DNA of 64,000 bases from Petrolisthes cinctipes (Eukaryota; Arthropoda; Malacostraca; Decapoda; Porcellanidae), in NCBI GenBank assembly GCA_033782935.1, contig JAWQEG010000003.1, forward strand, positions 570,501 to 634,500, written 5' to 3'. The notes beneath the pieces are model-generated. The model made no database searches, had not been told where the DNA came from, and was given only the letters and a program-made list of their open reading frames with translations. Shown in pieces: positions 54,708 to 64,000 of the stretch; the stretch's first letter is position 1, and every line of letters begins with the position of its first letter. The position numbers and the translations under genes were made by a program.

Positions 54708-57082
54708 CCTACTCGTGCCCTTTGTGCTGCTTCAGGATGTACCGTGCGGGTCTCGCCTGACGGACACCTGCACTGTTCACCTCACGCACCCTGCTTCACT
54801 CCCTTGGGTTACGACCCTTTGGCGTGTGGTGTGTGCCGCCCCTGGGCTGAGTTGTGTCGGGTTACCTCCCCTTCTGCCCGCTCCAAGCTCCCTGCCCTTG
54901 CTTCTCTTCGTATGGCGTGGACGAGGGCTAGGAGAATGGCCCACAAACGAGACGGTTCTTCTTTGGCGTGGGTGGACCCGATTTTGGGAGCGGACCTGGG
55001 TTTATTCAGGACCCGTTACCCTTCTTCCTGTCTCTCGGAGTCTCAGGGGCTAGAACCTTCTGAGGCCCGAGAGATTGAGCCTCCTTCCCTAGACGGTACT
55101 ACAACTCCTTCTCGGGGCTTAGCCCCCCGGGAAACGAGCGAGTCTGTCGCGCTGGTTCTCCCGACTACCTCACCAGTACAAGGGCCCAGCAGGGAACCCC
55201 CAGCTTCGCCTCCTGCTAGAGCTGGCTCCTCAGGCCTCTCTAGAGGACGCAAGCGTTCAGCTAAGAGGTCCCGCCACTCCAGGAAGTCCCGTGCTCGTCG
55301 CCGTTCTCCTTCCTCCTCTTCTTCGTCGTCTTCTTCCTCTTCTTCGTCGTCGGGGAGCTCTCCTTCGCCCGCCCGCAAATCCCGCAAGGGTAAGCGGGGG
55401 GGGGGGGGACAGCCCCTCGTCGAGGAAGATAGTTAAGATCTTCCACGCCCTTATTCCTCACGCTTTTCCTGGGGCTTCCGTCGCGCAGCCTCCGGCTGTC
55501 GCTACGGAACCCGCTCTTTTTCCCCCGCCTCCCGCTGCTGCTCCCGTCGAGGGCGCGAGTCCTCCCGGGGATGTGGGAGTCCTTTTCGTGCCTCCCGTTT
55601 CCCCAGGGCTCGAGTCTCCGTCGGGGGACGTAGCTGAGGAGTTGGTTACCTCCGCACCTCCGTCCCCGTCACCCCCTCCTTCGGGAGACGGATACCTTCC
55701 CTACTCTTGGTCTCTTCTCCCTCCTACCTGGACCCACTCTTCGGAGGAGGGCAGACTGGTGGCTTGGTCTCCGGACACGGCTCAACCAGACGTGTGGATC
55801 CGGAGGGATGACGTCCTGGTGAAGTGGGGGGCGGATGAGAAGGGCGAGGCTATTCCCTTCTATAAGGTCCGTCCTATCTCAGCGCCCGTACCCACTTCAT
55901 CTAGGGTGTCCTCTGCGGCGACCCTGGACGCGATGGGTTTTCTGGTGGAGTACAGCCAGCTACACTTGTCCGGGGCTTGGAGGATTGACCGCTCCCACGG
56001 TAACACGGCGCTCCTCCTTTCCCCGGACGCGTACTTCCCGGGGGATAAGTTCGAAGGGGACCTGGACATTCCAGCCCTTCTCCTTAAGTCCCTGGACCAC
56101 CAGAGAAACAACGCACCCAGGAAGCCCCCTCCTCCGTCTTTCCCCGTCATCCTCCCTCATTCCCGGGCCCCCCCGGGCTTGAGGGAGTGCCTGTGGAAGA
56201 CAGAGAAGGAGCCCCCGGTCCCCTATCAGCTGAAGGAGCCCGATGGCAAGTTGCGAAAGGCGGAGTCTGCTACCCGTCTAGAGTTGGCCCACACCATCTC
56301 CACGGGGGCAGCCGCCTCGTTGATAAGGGACTGCCTCAACGCCCTAACCAACTCCTACCACGAGATGTCGGGTGTACAGCTAGCGTGAGTACCTTACTCG
56401 TGTGTCATGTTTATTAGGGATACTGGGTAGAGGGTCTCTCTGTTACTCCCGGGTACTTATCCCCGGGTTCGCTCGGTTTTTTCCTTGTTTACCCCTTACA
56501 GTGACACCCTCTCTTCCATGGCCACCGTGATGGAGGGCGTGGCGGCGATGACGACCCACTTCATGCGGGAGGAGGCGAAGGCGTTCGCCGAGGCGAGACT
56601 GGCAGCCCGCCAGGCGGCGGCTAAATCTGCGCCGGAGATGGCACAGAGGGGAGTGGTGCGAGCTGCGCCCTTGTCCCTTGCCCTCTTTGACCAACCAGCG
56701 ACAGACACAATCTTCGCCTCCCTCCCAGCGGTAAACAATTTACCAAAACCCTCCACCTCCAAGTAAGTACCTCTCGTGTTCGTCTTACCCGAGTTGTCAC
56801 GGGGGTGAAATGAAAGGATTTTCGGGTCTACTTTGGTTCCTAATCATTCTGTTTGTCCGTAGGCCACGTGCCCCACAGCCAGCCAGACCAGCCTACCAGC
56901 CCCGGAGGCCCTCCCAGCCCTCCAGGCTACCGAGGCCCTCCTATCCCACTCCCCCGAGAGCACACAACAGGCCCTCCCAGAGGGGCCAGCAGCCGTTTCG
57001 GGGAAGGGGACAGGGCTCCAAGTCCTACTCCAAGCCCAAGTCCTCCTTCAACCACCCCTCCCAGAAGGACCGCTCCACTTGA
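54708..57082 (+). CDS. DIRS Gag-like ORF1, exons 54708-56384, 56502-56762, 56863-57082
   Basis: A TTCTCCCTCAG acceptor at 54697-54707 precedes PTRALCAASGCTVRVSPDGH, a Cys/His cluster (C..C..H-L-H-C..C), an RS/K-rich region with a long serine run, then GDGYLPYSWSLLPPTW and helices. The frame slips at a 13-G run (55396-55408). Introns 56385-56501 (GTGAGT..TTACAG) and 56763-56862 (GTAAGT..CCGTAG) join VQLA/DTLSSMATVMEG and PSTS/KPRAPQPARPA. The C-terminus is P/R/Q-rich (RPSQRGQQPFRGRGQGSKSY) and likely binds RNA. A 5' exon with the true start was not identified. Confidence 0.72.
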
Positions 57083-59171
57083 GGGTCCCACTCTGGGCTG
57101 CCTCACAGGGTGGTCAGCAGCCTGGCCCACCCACGGCTGGGCAGCAAGGATAATTCGCCAGGGCCTGTCATGGCCCTGGATTACTGTTCCGGTGAGTAAC
57201 TGTCATCTTTCCTATTCTGACATATGAATTATGCCTAATCCCGTCCTTGGGTTACCGTTAGGTCAAAATCAGATTTTCCCTTGCGGTCAAAATCTCTGCC
57301 TCTCCTGTCATTTACCCCCCAACCACCCCGGGTCCCTCGGGCCCCGGGGGATTAGGATTAACGGTACTCTCACTGACACCTGTCTCTTCCCGTTACAGCC
57401 ACTACGTCTACCTCCTGCCTCAACCAAAGTGTCACTTTCGGTCGTCCCGCATGTGTTAGAAATGCGGGAAAAAGGGGTAGTGGAGCGGGCGACGGGAAGG
57501 GTCTTTCTTTCTCGTTTATTCACGGTCCCCAAAAAGGACCAGGGAAAAACGAGATTGGTGATGGACCTGAGCAAGCTAAACAAATTCGTGAAAACTTTAC
57601 ATTTCAGGATGGTTTCTGTTGCTCAGGTCCGCACAGTTCTGAGGAAGGGAGACTGGTTAGCATCCCTGGATCTCAAGGATGCGTACTGGCACGTCCCGAT
57701 CCACCCCAGGTTTCGCCGTTTTCTGGCCTTCCAGGTGGGGACCGAGACGTTCCAGTTTACCAGGCTCCCTTTCGGTCTTTCTCTAGCTCCGCGAGTCTTC
57801 ACAAAACTCGTGAGGGTGGTGGCATCCCGTCTGGCAGAGGCGGGTGTTCCCACCCTCATGTACCTGGACGATTGGTTGCTTCACGCCCCTTCCAAGGAGC
57901 AGGTAGCAAACAACGTCCGGGTAGCGAGGGGAGTGCTAGAGGAAATGGGGTTCCTGTTGAACATCCCCAAGTCCTCTCTCACCCCCACTCGCAAGCTGTG
58001 TTGGCTAGGAATAGAGTGGGGCTCTCTTTCGGCCACCCTCTCTCTCGCTCCAGACAACGCCCGCCGGACCCTCCGCCACGTCCGCCAGGCGCATTTTTCC
58101 CGTACTTTCTCTCGCCGCCAGTGGGAATCATTGCTCGGGTCCCTAAATTTCGCGGCCCCTGCAATGCCCCTGGGACGATTGAAACACAGGAGGCTGACGC
58201 GGGAGGTAAACCTCCACCTGTCCCCCGCACACAGGGACCTTCCCAGGCAAGTGTCCCCCTCTCTCCACCGCCTCCTTCGCCCCTGGCTACGTCCCAGTGC
58301 CCTGCGTCAGCGGGTCCCCTGGGTGTTCCCTCCCCCGGGGATCACGGTGGCGACAGACGCATCGGACGTAGGCTGGGGATACCAGTCTTGCCTGGGACAT
58401 CAACGGTGCGGGGGATGGAAGGAAGGGGAAAGGCTACTGCACATCAACGCCCGGGAGTTGATGGTAGCGAAGGAATGGCTCAACAGACACCCTCAGTTTG
58501 CCAGGATAGGCGTCCGCTTCGATATGGACAACGTTGCGGCCGTGCAGTGCCTACAGAAACAGGGCACCGCACGGTCGGAAATTCTCCTGTCCCTGTCAGA
58601 ACAGATTTTCGCAATAGCGGCCAAGAGGGACATTCACCTCTCGGCCCGCTACGTGCCAGGGCGGGAGAACGATTGGGCGGACGCCCTATCCAGGTTCAGG
58701 GGGACGTCAGTCGAGTGGCAACTGCGTCCCCTTGTGTTCGAGTCTCTCTGCCTTCGCTACGGGACACCGGAGGTGGACCTATTTGCCTCCCCACCCACGG
58801 CCCTACTCCCTCTGTTCCTGACATTCTCATCCAGAACAGAGGCGGGAGGCCCGGACGCCTTCACGGAGGACTGGAACAGGTGGGGTCATCTCTACCTCTT
58901 CCCACCCCCAGCCACTTCAGTCCTCCTGAAGGCGATCCTCAAGCTGCGCACGTTCAGGGGGAGGGTTCTCCTCATAGCCCCCCTCTGGCCAGCACAGCCG
59001 TGGTTCGGAGAGTTGTCCCGGTGGTGCCCTCATCCCCTTCAGTTGGGATCGGCGTGCCTCTCCAGCACCCTGTCTGCACCACTCCAAGCGTCACTGAAAC
59101 TACACGCTTGGAGTTTCTACGGGGAGTCCTCAGCAAAAGGTTCACTAAGGAGACAGTGGACAAGATGTTGA
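57076..59171 (+). CDS. DIRS reverse transcriptase / RNase H ORF2, spliced at 57192-57398
   Basis: The first exon part encodes LEGPTLGCLTGWSAAWPTHG then RIIRQGLSWPW and ends TVP; after intron 57192-57398 (GTGAGT..TTACAG) it continues PLRLPPASTKVSL. RT motifs: SRLFTVPKKDQGKTRLVMDL, ASLDLKDAYWHVPIHP (catalytic D), TRLPFGLSLAPRVFTK and LMYLDDWLLHAP (Y-L-D-D). RNase H: VATDASDVGWGYQ, INARELMVAKEWL and YVPGRENDWADALSR. The tail EVDLFASP..GPDAFTEDWNRWG is typical of DIRS RT-RNase H C-termini. Its 3' end overlaps ORF3 in another frame. No stops within. Confidence 0.92.
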
Positions 59172-60151
59172 GGGCTCATCGTCAGTCGTCGGTGCGACAA
59201 TACGAATCGTGCTGGAAAAGATTCCAGGACTTCTTGCGAAGACACCCCTCCAGGGTCATCTCGGAGGACACAGTCCTGGAATTCCTCACGTGGCTCGCCG
59301 ATTCCACCAACAGGGCCCCGGCGATGGTGCTTGCGCATCACGCAGCCCTGTCTGATCCCCTCCTCCTGGGTTTTAACATTAAGGTTTCGGAGAGTCCTCT
59401 CTCTCTCCTGAGGATGGGGATTCGGGCGGGGACCGCACCTCACCGGGCCCAGACACCCTCCTGGTCCCTTCATCGCGTCCTTTCCTACCTGACCTTCGAG
59501 GGGGTCCCTCTGGAGGTTTGTCACCTCCTCCAGAAAGCTCTCTTCCTGCTCGCCTTAGCTACAGGTTACAGGGCTTCTCAGTTGGCAGCCCTGACCCGTC
59601 ACACAGCCTTTTCTTCAGTAACCCCTAACCTTACTTCCTTAACCATTTCCCCCTCTCCTGCTTTTCTAGCTAAGAACGAGCAGGCTGACGACAGAATTGG
59701 CCCTCTCGCAGTACCCTCGTTCCTGAGGGATGGAAATTTCCACCCCCTCTGCCCAGTCCACGCCTTTGTAGCATACGTGGAGGCGACGAGAGGGGCTTCT
59801 CCGGACCACCTCTTCTACAACTCTAGGTCCAGTAACCCTCTCTTCCCTAGGTCAATCGCTCGCCTTCTCTGCCGAGTGATAGAGAACGGGGATCCCGGAC
59901 ACGCCCCGAGGGTTCACAGCGTTAGGGGCGTGGCCACCTCCCTCGCCTTCCTCAGGACTCACTCGGTGGAGAGGGTCAGGGATTTGGGGGGCTGGGCGTC
60001 CACTTCCTCCTTCAGGACGAGGTACCTGTTCCACTCGCTCTCCCCTACCCCCTGTGTGGCTATGGGTACTCCACCTTCTATTCCCCAGGGTCCCCGCGGG
60101 AGACACATGGGGGGGAGGGGCCGCCCGAAGAGAAAAGGTCGGGTGATTTAA
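59100..60151 (+). CDS. DIRS tyrosine recombinase ORF3
   Basis: The frame is open far upstream as a shadow of RT; real coding begins around TRLEFLRGVLSKRFTKETVD, with an ATG at 59165. The SAM-like core-binding domain is RAHRQSSVRQYESCWKRFQD and ISEDTVLEFLTWLAD. Catalytic region: first Arg in LALATGYRASQLAALT, HSVRGVATSLAF for the H-x-x-R pair, and GGWASTSSFRTRYLFHS with the likely nucleophile Tyr. All are present and unbroken. It ends with a basic GRHMGGRGRPKRKGRV tail. It would integrate circular DNA copies without duplicating the target. Confidence 0.92.
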
Positions 60152-60725
60152 GTCCCGTCACATCATCCCATACCTCATCCACATCTTGTACAACTTCATG
60201 CTCATCCCCATTCTTTACGTGTACATATGGTGAGGGAGACAAAAATAAATTACATTGTTACGGAATTCTTGTGTATTCATTTTCCAAACAATTACTTTAC
60301 TACGATGAGTGACAGGAGATATTATTACACAGGATATCTGGATCCTAGTGTCCTCCTTCATCCCCTCGGGATCACATTACCTGAGCGAGGGCCATAGCCC
60401 TAACTCAGAAGACTTGAATAAAGGGGGGGGAGGGAAGGGGGGGGGGTTTGCCATGGGCACCTCCCCCCTCCTCTCCTAGACCCGAACCCTCGAGTCTGCC
60501 TATAAAGACTTTATGTGTAACAATTCTGGTCTATAACAGAATGGTCTACGGTTATATGGTATAAGCTACTTCTGCCCCTCCACGGCTACTCACCTAACCA
60601 GTGTCGGGAGGGGCGTTAGCTTCTGCCTCACCGGGCTCGGTTACCTTTCCTGCCCTCCGCTCTCAACCACTCTTAACTAGCACGTGATTGCCTCCACCTC
60701 ACCTCCCACCTACCGCATCGCATGC
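60152..60725 (+). other. DIRS 3' non-coding region
   Basis: Follows the recombinase stop. Contains a G-run pair near 60421-60446 and an AATAAA-like ACAAAAATAAATT near 60238. No further ORF recognised. Confidence 0.6.
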
Positions 60726-60828
60726 ATAGCAAATCAGCTGTGCTGGTTTCACTATACCAATAATAGTGCATTTGTCGCGGCTTCTAGCCGCTTAAATTGT
60801 ATTTATTGGTTGTGAAACCAGCACAGCT
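60726..60828 (+). repeat. DIRS internal complementary region
   Basis: 60726-60769 is the complement of the left extreme end, and from TAGTGCATTTGTCGCGG to 60828 is the complement of the right extreme end. They overlap at the trinucleotide TAG (CTA on the other strand). This is the template for end-joining and circle formation in DIRS elements. Confidence 0.93.
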
Positions 60829-60881
60829 TTTACTGTCCCACCCACCTCCCGATGCGGCAGGCACTCACTTCTTTCTCATTG

Positions 60882-61140
60882 GAGTGGGCGAGCAGTATTC
60901 AGCGGAGGAGGGGCTTAATACCTCACCGCGCCACCACCAGGTGGCTCCACTATCAGTACAGCGCCAGATTTGAATTTTATTTACTTCTGATGAACGTCAC
61001 GGAATTGACCCTTCCAACCCAGATTATGCCTATACGGGGCCTGGGCTTGTGAAGGGGCCTATTCTATAGCAAATCAGCTGTGCTGGTTTCACAACCAATA
61101 AATACAATTTAAGCGGCTAGAAGCCGCGACAAATGCACTA
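60882..61140 (-). repeat. DIRS right inverted terminal repeat
   Basis: 60882-61092 is inverted relative to 53695-53904. The outer 48 bp (61093-61140, AACCAATAAATACAATTTAA then GCGGCTAGAAGCCGCG) are unique to this end and contain a small hairpin. They are copied in the internal complementary region. Confidence 0.93.
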
Positions 61141-61260
61141 ATTTAAGCATAGTCCACCATAAATGAGGCTGATTAATCTCTTGAAGTTTCTGCACAAGCC
61201 TTTGCCTTGTGCCTTTCTAGCCACAATCAGTGAGTAGTTTCAGTCATGAGCACTGAATAT
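61141..61260 (-). pseudogene. LINE continuation beyond the DIRS insertion
   Basis: The minus strand encodes LVQKLQEINQPHLWWTMLK, which joins in frame to SVFGSSEENTPLLAED at 53680. Further upstream coding (KGTRQR..) fades in stops. Confidence 0.8.
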
Positions 61261-61393
61261 GTAAGAACAAAGAGAGCGAGGATGACAGAATCCTGTTACA
61301 AGAGACAAGATCGTCACTGATGAGGTTTTATCGAAAGAGATTGACCATGTAAACCTGGATACCATAACCACTTGCCCTCCCTGCTCCGCAAGA

Positions 61394-61545
61394 GTGGCAG
61401 TACGTACGGTACGATACGGTACTGAATTATGGTACGGTTTAGTATTTTTTCATCTAAAAGTATGGTACGATAATTATCTCTTGTTAAGGATGGTACAGTA
61501 CGGAATTACGTTATTTTTTCGTACCTTTTCCGTACTTTACATAAA
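61394..61545. repeat. GGTACGGTA-rich simple repeat
   Basis: Irregular repetition of GTACG/GGTAC units (TACGTACGGTACGATACGGT, TATGGTACGGTTTAGT, and inverted CGTACC). No other content recognised between the DIRS/LINE junction and the MITE at 61638. Confidence 0.75.
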
Positions 61546-61637
61546 TATGACTATACATTCCACTGTAAACAGTCCAGAATAAAAGCCTTTTACTGCTGGG
61601 ATGCTCACCCCTTACGTTCTCGCCAATGTCAGATGTA

Positions 61638-61850
61638 CAGTCTCCTCCACTCCTGCCTTCACCACATCAGCGTTGCCATCGTGGGTCCCCCAAATTGTGT
61701 GAATCACCACCAGTTTTGAGACTCAGATTCGAAGCATATGCCAATATGTTTTGGATCGGAGTCTCGAAATTGGTGGTTCACACAATATGGGGAGGAAGGG
61801 GAGATACATTGGCAAAGCTGATGTGGTGAACGCAGGAGTGGAGGAGACTG
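61638..61850. mobile_element. 213-bp foldback MITE, second copy of the 50048 family
   Basis: The ends CAGTCTCCTCCACTCCTGCC and its complement are flanked by TA (61636-61637, 61851-61852). Shares CAGCGTTGCCA and ACCACCAGTTTTGAGACTC-like interior with 50048-50271 but has drifted considerably in the loop. Confidence 0.92.
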
Positions 61851-61929
61851 TACCTCCTTGAGCAGTATATCCTCCACTTGGCTAACACCCAATTCATCAG
61901 CATCAGTATGGACTGACCAGGTGGGATTA

Positions 61930-64000
61930 TGCGTACCGTGAATCATCGTTGATATGTCTAACAGAAACCTGGCTGCAAGACAATGATCCTGATTCTGCAT
62001 TTGCCATGGACGGATTCACCTTGAAGAGGGGGGACAGAACTACAGAATCTGGGAAGTTAACTGGCGGAGGAGTCTTGTGTGTATGTGAACAGTAAGTGGT
62101 GTAGCGATGTCTCAGTCTGTGATCAATTTTGCAATGAAAATATTGAATATATAACACTGTCGATGAGACCGTTCTATCTGCCTCCTGAGTTTACAAAAGT
62201 TTTCGCCACCGTTGTGTATATTCCACCAAGTGCTGATGTGAAACAATCGAAAAAAAAATTGTACGATGCTGTGTGCAAAGTAGAAAATGAGCATCCTGAG
62301 GGAGTTAAATTTATAACAGGTGACTTCAATAATTGCCGTTTCAGCAAATGTATTCCTAAATATCAGCAGTGTATAAAGTTTCCTACTAGAAATGATAAGC
62401 TATTAGATCCTTTCTTCTGTAGTATTAAAGACAGCTATGAAGCTAAAAAGCTAAAACCATTGGGAAATTCTGATCATGACATGTGTCTCCTTACTCCTGT
62501 GTATAAGTAGAGTCTAAAACGAAGTAAACCAACAAAGAAAGAAATATATTCTTGGGATAAAGATGCCAATGAAACTTTGCTTGGCTGCATAGAAAAGACA
62601 GATTTTGAAGTATTATATGACAGATGTGCTTCTATTGATGAAAATGTTGATGTACTTAACTCATACTTGCAATTTTGAGTAGATGTTATAGTGCCTAAGA
62701 AAGTTGTAAAATGCTTCCCTAACAACAAACCATGGGTATCGAGTGAGATAAAGGATTTACTGACTAAGAAAAGACGTAATAGGGCTGGAAATGGCGGAAA
62801 TAGCTTAAAAGATGTCCAGAAGGAAATTAGCAGAACCATTGCGAAATGTAGCCTAAGCATATTTATAAGACTAAAGTGGAAAATTTGTTTGATAAACAGG
62901 ATGCAAGATCCGCATGGGAAGGACTCAAGAAACTTACTGGTATGAGAAAGAAAAGTTCAGACAGTCTTAACGTAAATAATGCAAAAGAATTTTGTAATAA
63001 TCTAAACACGTTCTATGCCAGGTTTGACAAGTTTGACTTCTCCCCACAACGGTCTTGCATTACCAACTCTCACCATAACAACAATGATGACCGCATCATT
63101 ATTTCGGAGGCTGATGTACAAAAAAGTCTGCAGTCCATTAAGCTGGGTAAAGCAGTCGACCCAGACAAGATAAACGGATATATATTAAAACTATGTAAAG
63201 AACCACTCATGCCAATCTTGCATAAAATTTTCCAACAATCTTTGGATAGCACTACCATTCCAACACTATGGAAAACATCAGAACTAGTACCAGTTCCTAA
63301 AAAATCCCCCCCTACTTGCAAAAACGATTATTGCCCTGTAGCCTTAACCTGCATTATGATGAAATATTTGGAAAAAATTGTGAAGAATTTATTATGTAAA
63401 CAGGTGCAACAATTTACTGATCCTTTTCAATTTGCATACAACAGAAATCGATGTGTGGAAGATGCAACACTATGTCTAATTGATTATGTTTTAAAATTTC
63501 TAGACAGGCCTAACAAACCTGGTTTGAAGCTGTTTGTAAAGATATTGTTTGTAGACTTCTCTAGTGGATTCAATACTATTCAGCCCCATATCATGATGCA
63601 AAAGTTATCCAGTATGAATGTAAATGCTAATTTAATTTTATGGATAAAAGAGTTTCTCACGGGCAGACCACAGTATGTAAAATTTCTTAATACAAAATCA
63701 GAAATAATAGTGACAAACACGGGTGCCCCACAAGGGTGTGTACTGTCCCCTGTACTATTTTCATTGTACACCAGTGATTGCAGATCTAACACTGAAAACT
63801 GTCAAATTTTTAAATATGCAGATGACACTGCTTTGGTAGGTCAGTGTGTTAACAACGACATCAGTTACCGTGAGGAAGTAGATTATTTTAGTACATGGTG
63901 TAAAAACAACTATTTGGAGCTGAATGTTAAGAAAATCAAGATGATAGTGGATTTCAGCACTACACCATCTGTGCAGACACCATTGTATATCAATGGAGAA
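61930..64000 (+). pseudogene. CR1/L2-like LINE: endonuclease and reverse transcriptase, runs off the window
   Basis: Endonuclease motifs: SLICLTETWLQDNDPDSAF, then a frameshift near 62085, TVVYIPPSADVKQSKKKLYD, FITGDFNNCRFSKCI and LGNSDHDMCLL. Stops at 62508 and 62677 and frame changes near 62860 follow. From about 62946 to the window end one frame is open: SIKLGKAVDPDKINGYILKL, FVDFSSGFNTIQPHIM, TNTGAPQGCVLSPVLFSLYT and QIFKYADDTALVGQ (Y-A-D-D). The G-A-P-Q-G-C-V-L-S-P motif is typical of CR1/L2/Rex1-type RTs. The endonuclease nicks target DNA and the RT primes from it. Confidence 0.88.

Larger units (their letters stand above)
53681..61140 (+). mobile_element. Complete DIRS-like tyrosine-recombinase retrotransposon, 7460 bp
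   Basis: Starts CTATTATTGGTATAGTG and ends CAAATGCACTA. Inverted terminal repeats of about 210 bp, an internal complementary region (60726-60828) that joins the complements of both extreme ends with the shared CTA overlapping, and gag, RT/RNase H and tyrosine recombinase ORFs in DIRS order. No target duplication: removing the element rejoins the LINE frame ..TMLK/SVFGSS.. exactly. GC-rich against AT-rich surroundings. Only a poly-G length change in gag looks like damage. Confidence 0.95.

Noticed and set aside
54055..55053. 332-aa open frame at the start of the DIRS element
   Set aside because: It overlaps the gag region in another frame, is very rich in L/F/P/S and lacks motifs. It is likely a GC-rich shadow plus 5' untranslated sequence.
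57872..59100. First 400 codons of a 759-aa frame ahead of the DIRS recombinase
   Set aside because: They overlap the RT/RNase H frame, are compositionally odd (P/R/G-rich) and match no domain. They are a GC-driven shadow of the real RT ORF.

Overview
This is eukaryotic, intron-containing, mostly AT-rich DNA from an animal genome. It is almost entirely transposable elements (TEs) inserted into one another. An arthropod is likely, and a decapod crustacean is my best guess. The mix of BEL/Pao, Ty3/Gypsy, DIRS, Penelope, PIF/Harbinger, Tc1-like, P and RTE/CR1/Jockey-like elements fits that. So does a short SINE-like repeat at 30792-30996, which resembles (from memory, unchecked) a repeat common in decapod transcripts. 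I recognise no conserved housekeeping gene. The only gene-like items that may not be TE cargo are two Myb/SANT-like genes (6752 back to 867, and 44542 back to 43299), both on the minus strand, and two small Cys-rich ORFs (15528-15923 and 20319-20498). Even Myb/SANT proteins are often PIF/Harbinger accessory proteins.

Layout. 1-6752: a minus-strand Myb/SANT-like gene whose first coding exon is split by a 4.4 kb inverted-repeat element (2222-6599). That element carries a THAP-encoding P-type element (2330-4412), a LINE scrap and a transposase scrap. 6844-15474: a minus-strand Ty3/Gypsy element with practically identical LTRs, an intact gag ORF and a decayed pol; it sits between the SANT gene and a divergent small ORF. 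17077-20254: a complete Tc1/mariner-like element whose transposase has an intron and a DD35E catalytic spacing. 23459-24737: a (TA)n tract and a Penelope-like fragment with a GIY-YIG nuclease. 25812-28917: a Harbinger transposase followed by an RTE-like fragment.

29411-41531: long inverted arms around a Tc1-like transposase remnant. A BEL/Pao element (31138-41023) is inserted in one arm, and a Harbinger-type element with a MADF gene (36787-40398) is inserted in the BEL gag. 41609-42147: a second Penelope fragment with a 12-bp target duplication. 42794-43258 and 45373-47109: foldback and inverted-repeat elements on either side of the second SANT-type gene. 47665-51301: a plus-strand Gypsy remnant whose integrase is split by a TA-flanked MITE. 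52384-61260: a minus-strand LINE interrupted by a 7.46 kb DIRS tyrosine-recombinase retrotransposon (53681-61140). The DIRS element has inverted terminal repeats, an internal complementary region, three ORFs and spliced gag and RT. 61638-64000: a second copy of the same MITE, then a plus-strand CR1/L2-like LINE that runs off the window.

Several insertions can be dated relative to one another because both sides of the interrupted frame are still readable. The most notable element is the DIRS retrotransposon, which looks complete and young: GC-rich, long ORFs, matching ends, and insertion without target duplication. All calls come from reading the sequence; no database search was run.
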